Assembly (NCBI GenBank): GCA_002786025.1
Contig: NHNW01000017.1
Span: 310,001 to 374,000 of the forward strand
Source: Zasmidium citrigriseum
Taxonomy: Eukaryota; Ascomycota; Dothideomycetes; Mycosphaerellales; Mycosphaerellaceae
Direction: 5' to 3'
DNA: 64,000 nt
This document shows positions 60,391-64,000 of this stretch, piece by piece (the first letter of the stretch is position 1; each line of letters starts with the position of its first letter). Under the pieces are notes generated by a model. The model ran no database searches, was not told where the DNA came from, and was given only the letters and a program-made list of their open reading frames with translations. The translations under genes and the position numbers were made by a program.

Positions 60391-60650
60391 CGCGATGGGA
60401 ATAAGAATCGCTTGTAGAGTTCGGCAATGAAATGTGTCAGAACTGAAAATGAAAGTTTTATGGTCGATGTGGCACACTCGGTCGTGAAGGTTCTGGGCGG
60501 CCGGACGACTGACATTTGAGTTCAGCTGTACCCTACCGCAGCGACCAGGCTGGACTCGGGGTCGGGTCGTGAGATTGTCCGCGGCCGCCTTGCCTGAATA
60601 GATTGAAGAGCAATGACGCTTGTAAAGTCCATTGATTTTCTCTAGATGTC
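60391..60650. other. Short intergenic between GNAT and second UstYa gene
   Basis: 260 bp; GNAT promoter and 3' flank of the UstYa-family gene. Nothing else was recognised. Confidence 0.35.
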
Positions 60651-61715
60651 CTACGATATGGTAGAGTTCCATGTGCTATTGTACAGCATCAACTGCTCTT
60701 TCTGCCACTGCAGCAGTCTATCCCAATTGATACAAGAGTGAACAACGCCCTGGGAAGTCGTTAGTACAACGTTCATTACTTGAGATATCACTGTGACTGC
60801 TGCTCACCCAAGCCAATCCTCCGATATAGAACTCCTCCGGGCTTCCTGGAGGCGAGTCGCTCTCCAAAACCATGTAGTCAGCTACAATATCGTCAGCAAC
60901 CTAGCCCTCAACATGAAGATCGTTCAGACCTACCACAAGTAATCGAGTAGCGCAAGTACTCAATGCAATGCTCAACATGCTCAATCCAATCCTCATCGGC
61001 AGGATTCTTGGCCAGCGGCGTTACGTCCGGATCATACACCAACATGTTGTACCTTCTCCTAATCACATTCGTGCAATGCAACTGATGCAAAGTGTTCAAC
61101 ACATAGAAGTTCTTGACATTGTCGAGCGAAGCCGCCGCTGGAGGTGGCTCGTCGAAGATGAACATAGGCGCCCGGATGCCTGGATCGTGAAGCCCATACC
61201 GTCCTGGATCAGGGAGGAAGACTGAGTCCGAGCCTGCACAGCATGATTAGCAATGCGGAGTGCCTTGAATGGGCAGTGCAAAGTATACTCACTGTCTGTC
61301 AGGGCAGCCCAGTGTGAATTGACTTCGTGGCCGGGACCCATGTATCTTCGATCAGGACTTTGGAAAGATCAGTCTCTTCAATCCGGTGCAAACTCTGGAA
61401 CATGATCTCGTACCTGAAAGCAACATTCTGTCGTAATGTGAAGATTTCCTGGGGGATGGGCGAGTTGGGAGTAATGCCCCAGTTCGTGACTGAAAACCGC
61501 GAGTAACGCACGCACGCGTACCCGATCAGCAGACCAAGGCAAATGTTCAGCAATGCAAAAGAGGTGAAGAACCAGAGTTGATGCTTTCGATCCTTCGATG
61601 CCGATGTCGTCTGTCGTCGCCGTTGTTCCGTTTCGTCTTCATAGAGGAGTTGTTGGATTTCATAGGCATTGCCCTTTTCTTTCTCGTTGGTAGACATTGA
61701 TGGCAACATCGCCAT
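60651..61715 (-). CDS. UstYa-family (DUF3328) RiPP oxidase-like membrane protein
   Basis: Five exons: 61715-61414, 61345-61293, 61233-60934, 60881-60808 and 60749-60651 (introns 68, 59, 52 and 58 bp, phases consistent); 275 residues. Seen: a charged cytosolic N-terminus, a TM helix (LWFFTSFALLNICLGLLIGY), NVAFRYMGPGHEVNSHWAAL crossing the first junction, DPGRYGLHDPGIRAP, the motif LHQLHCTNVIRRRY, the second motif HVEHCIEYLRYSITC and GVVHSCINWDRL near the end. These match the paired HxxHC-type motifs of UstYa proteins. A further ATG at 61697 would remove six residues. All parts look intact, so this copy should be functional. The first donor is GTACGA. Confidence 0.92.
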
Positions 61716-62840
61716 TCACGAAAGCGAGTCGAGCAGTTGCCAGTGGACGAGTGACCAAGCAGCGGCTTCACGGGGGCGTGCTCTCTCGAACACTCACTGC
61801 TCTCTCGTCGAGCCTATCTTCCGCATCTCGCCCGTGGTGTTTCATTGACCGCTATGTCTCCTTGTCTTCGGAAAGCGATTGTCCATTTACAGTCTCTGTA
61901 GTCATGTAAAGTGCAGATCCCGTGCCGCAGTACAATGGCTGGCAGAAACGTCATTCCTTAGGTTTCCACGGACCATCACGAAGTCCCGGTGGAGCGGATA
62001 CGAGCCAGGCAAGCCCCCTTGTTACGACCAGCACATAGACGCAAGGTCATGTGTCAGCTCGTCAACGATCATGCTCGTGTGCCTCCGTCGGCTTCGCCAT
62101 CGGGCCCGGAATGCCTGCGCAGACCTCTGATAGGACGTTTCAGGATGCCTTTCGGCGCAAATAATCGGCCGTCGATTAGTAAAGGGGCAACTTACAAACC
62201 GTAGAAACACGACTGGAGGACTACTTGCCTTTTCCGGGTCTTACAAGACATGGGCCCCTGCCCACGCTTTGCGGACGATGCGAGCCTGAACCTTATGTGC
62301 AACCTTATCCTCACTCCACCCTGTCGTTGGTATCAAGCCCTGAGCAACTGCAGCCTTTCCTGAAATTTGTCGTGGAGAACAGGCATTCCATACGCTAAGA
62401 ATGGGAAGGCCGGGCTGCAAGTTCGAGGCACACACAGACTCTTCGCATTTTCGAAAGCCCGTGGACCAGGTAGAACGCGTCAGCGAAGTCCGAAGATAAG
62501 GAGGTACTGGCATCGTCGTCTTGCGCTCGCATTCCGTTCCTGACCGTACTTTGACTGCATGGGTTACAAGACGATTGGGTTCGTCTTCGTCTCATTCTCA
62601 CCGTACGGCGCGCGGCGAACTTGATTCTCTCAATTCGGACCGAGCGACGATGACGGTTCAGGAGTATCTCGTCCATTGAGCGCGTGTACGGTGAAGTGGG
62701 CCACACGAGCAGACGGACTGTAGAGTGGCCGGCGTTCAAAGGGTACATATAGATGTTCGAGGTATGTCGGGCGCATTCAAACGACAGAAGTAACTTCCAA
62801 CAGCCTTTTGCAATCTTTGATCTCGATTCATATCGTCGCC
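61716..62840. other. Divergent region between second UstYa gene and oxygenase gene
   Basis: 1.1 kb between divergent starts. No gene is supported. A TATA-like CATATAG (about 62746-62752) lies about 90 bp upstream of the oxygenase ATG. Confidence 0.4.
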
Positions 62841-63854
62841 ATGGCATCTGCTGAAAAGAAAAGTCAGCCAGAGTCCTCATCAAACACCAAACCATCAACA
62901 TGGACGACCGCCGCGCTCCTCCTTCCCATGCTTCTCTACGGAGTCACCAACTGGCCGCAGATCAGTTCGATGCTCACCTTGGATCGATGGGACATAGCTC
63001 AAGCAGTCCCCAAACTCACAACATCCGTCGTCAGCAATGCCCCCAGCAGCTCGCGCGAACAAATGACCGAGCGCTACGCACAAGCGTGCCCGGATCATCG
63101 TTACACTACAAGACTACTTTCCGCCGACCCGCTCATCATGTACGTGGAGGACATGATCACCAAAGAAGAAGCGGAGTATCTGCTCGTGCTGGCTGAGCCA
63201 TATTACATGGCATCGCCGCTCTCCGGTCCCATGGGAAGAACGTACGACAACGAATACCGCAAGTCGGTGTCGGCCGTCGTGCCCAACGACCCTGTGGTGT
63301 CGTGCATCACCAAGCGTGCTGCAGATTTCCAAGGTTTTCTGCCAGTGGGACACGTGGAGGACATACAACTGGTCAAGTACGGTGCGAGCGACTTGTTCCG
63401 CCCTCACTTCGACTGGCATCAGGGTATGCTCAACCCGCGAATCTCGACATTCTTCGTGTACGTCGCTTGCGACGATCCACGTGATGGGGGAAGCTGTGGA
63501 GGCGGTGAGACCGGGTTTCCACGCTGGTCAGGCTACTTCGCGACAGCTTGGTGTTCCATGGGTTTCGTTGATTGTGCGCAGTCCCGTGAGGGCGGCATCT
63601 ACTTCTCGCCAGTGGTTGGGAATGCTGTCTTTTGGCACAACTTCTACCCCAATGGGACCGGAGTTGAAGGGACGTACCACGCAGGGATGCCCGTGACGAA
63701 GGGCCGGAAGGTTGGGCTCAACATCTTCAGCAGGAGGGATGAGTACCACAGTGAAATTCTCGAGGTCCATGACAGGAGCCAACTGTCGGAGGAGGATAGG
63801 GCCAAGTGCGAGCAGCAGTCGAAGGATGGCCCATGCTACGTAGAGGTACTGTGA
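62841..63854 (+). CDS. Membrane-anchored 2-oxoglutarate/Fe(II) prolyl-4-hydroxylase-like oxygenase
   Basis: Single exon, 337 residues from the ATG at 62841. An N-terminal TM helix (TAALLLPMLLYGVTNW) anchors a P4H catalytic domain: ADPLIMYVEDMITKEEAEYL; the iron-binding H-x-D in RPHFDWHQG; GGGETGFP; VGNAVFWHNFYPNG; the distal His in TYHAGMPVTKGRKVGLNIFS with the 2-oxoglutarate-binding Lys. The C-terminus has extra cysteines (CEQQSKDGPCYVEVL). Such fungal P4H-like enzymes are mostly of unknown substrate. It is about 1.1 kb from the second UstYa-family gene. The RiPP core contains an invariant Pro, so peptide hydroxylation is an attractive but untested role. Confidence 0.92.
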   Translation: MASAEKKSQPESSSNTKPSTWTTAALLLPMLLYGVTNWPQISSMLTLDRWDIAQAVPKLTTSVVSNAPSSSREQMTERYAQACPDHRYTTRLLSADPLIMYVEDMITKEEAEYLLVLAEPYYMASPLSGPMGRTYDNEYRKSVSAVVPNDPVVSCITKRAADFQGFLPVGHVEDIQLVKYGASDLFRPHFDWHQGMLNPRISTFFVYVACDDPRDGGSCGGGETGFPRWSGYFATAWCSMGFVDCAQSREGGIYFSPVVGNAVFWHNFYPNGTGVEGTYHAGMPVTKGRKVGLNIFSRRDEYHSEILEVHDRSQLSEEDRAKCEQQSKDGPCYVEVL

Positions 63855-64000
63855 GGACTGGTGCGATGTCAGTTAGCGTAGATACAGCTCCACGCCGGTC
63901 AGATGGCCTCGAGCTTCACCATGAAGCATTCCAAATATGTCGATGACCTTCATTCCAAGCATGTTGTAAGAAGCTGCTGTTGGGGGCGCCATGCAGGAGG
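63855..64000. other. Right edge, 3' flank of the oxygenase gene
   Basis: 146 bp after the stop codon. No gene is recognisable before the window ends. Confidence 0.35.

Noticed and set aside
62395..62901. 168-codon minus-strand frame upstream of the oxygenase gene
   Set aside because: Overlaps the oxygenase start region, has no domain, and is poor in protein-like features.

Overview
The window is nuclear DNA of a filamentous ascomycete. Genes on both strands are broken by short (about 49-60 bp) GT-AG introns with CTRAC-like branch sites. The set includes a pentafunctional AROM, GCN5, NUP85, a Zn2Cys6 regulator and UstYa-type (DUF3328) proteins. Gene content and intron size suggest a Dothideomycete, but that placement is inference. 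No tRNA, rRNA, CRISPR array or intact transposon was recognised. Exon limits were worked out by hand from splice signals and reading phase.

Layout. 0-10.5 kb: tail of a probable ribosomal protein S0 gene, ARO1, a secreted GH20 hexosaminidase, an HD-domain cyanamide hydratase and a glyoxalase-fold protein. 10.7-14.7 kb: two tandem LxPELRNxIWE proteins and a secreted lysophospholipase-like protein. 15.4-19.4 kb: a very compact block of RAD1, a small membrane ORF overlapping OST5, then divergent GCN5 followed in frame by a zinc-finger ORF. 20-29 kb: a Zn2Cys6 factor with a long upstream region, a PPIL4-type cyclophilin, a small orphan and a mitochondrial-looking lysine 2,3-aminomutase. 29-33 kb is gene-poor. 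33-46.5 kb: a SYLF protein, a GNAT, a peroxisomal acyl-CoA ligase, NUP85 and a single-pass membrane protein. 47-55 kb: an FG nucleoporin with a Ran-binding domain, a peroxisomal SCP2 protein and a sucrose-transporter-like MFS protein.

The most interesting part is 56.2-61.7 kb, perhaps extending to 63.9 kb. A secreted precursor carries 22 perfectly conserved copies of EAAPQYVWSPKAA, and 21 of them are followed by a Kex2-type KR site. It is divergent from one UstYa-family gene. A GNAT, a second UstYa-family gene and a membrane-anchored prolyl-4-hydroxylase-type oxygenase follow. Kex2-repeat precursor plus UstYa homologues is the signature of fungal dikaritin RiPP clusters (ustiloxin, phomopsin, asperipin, victorin type). 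The core differs from those known to me, so this looks like an undescribed RiPP locus. One UstYa gene has a splice/frame problem, so its activity is uncertain.

Other points: GCN5's TAG is followed by 288 open codons in the same frame encoding two zinc fingers, with no ATG in any frame for about 360 nt. OST5's stop overlaps the start of another small membrane ORF. The SYLF gene holds a perfect cryptic 49-bp intron. The FG nucleoporin has a phase-compatible alternative first exon.
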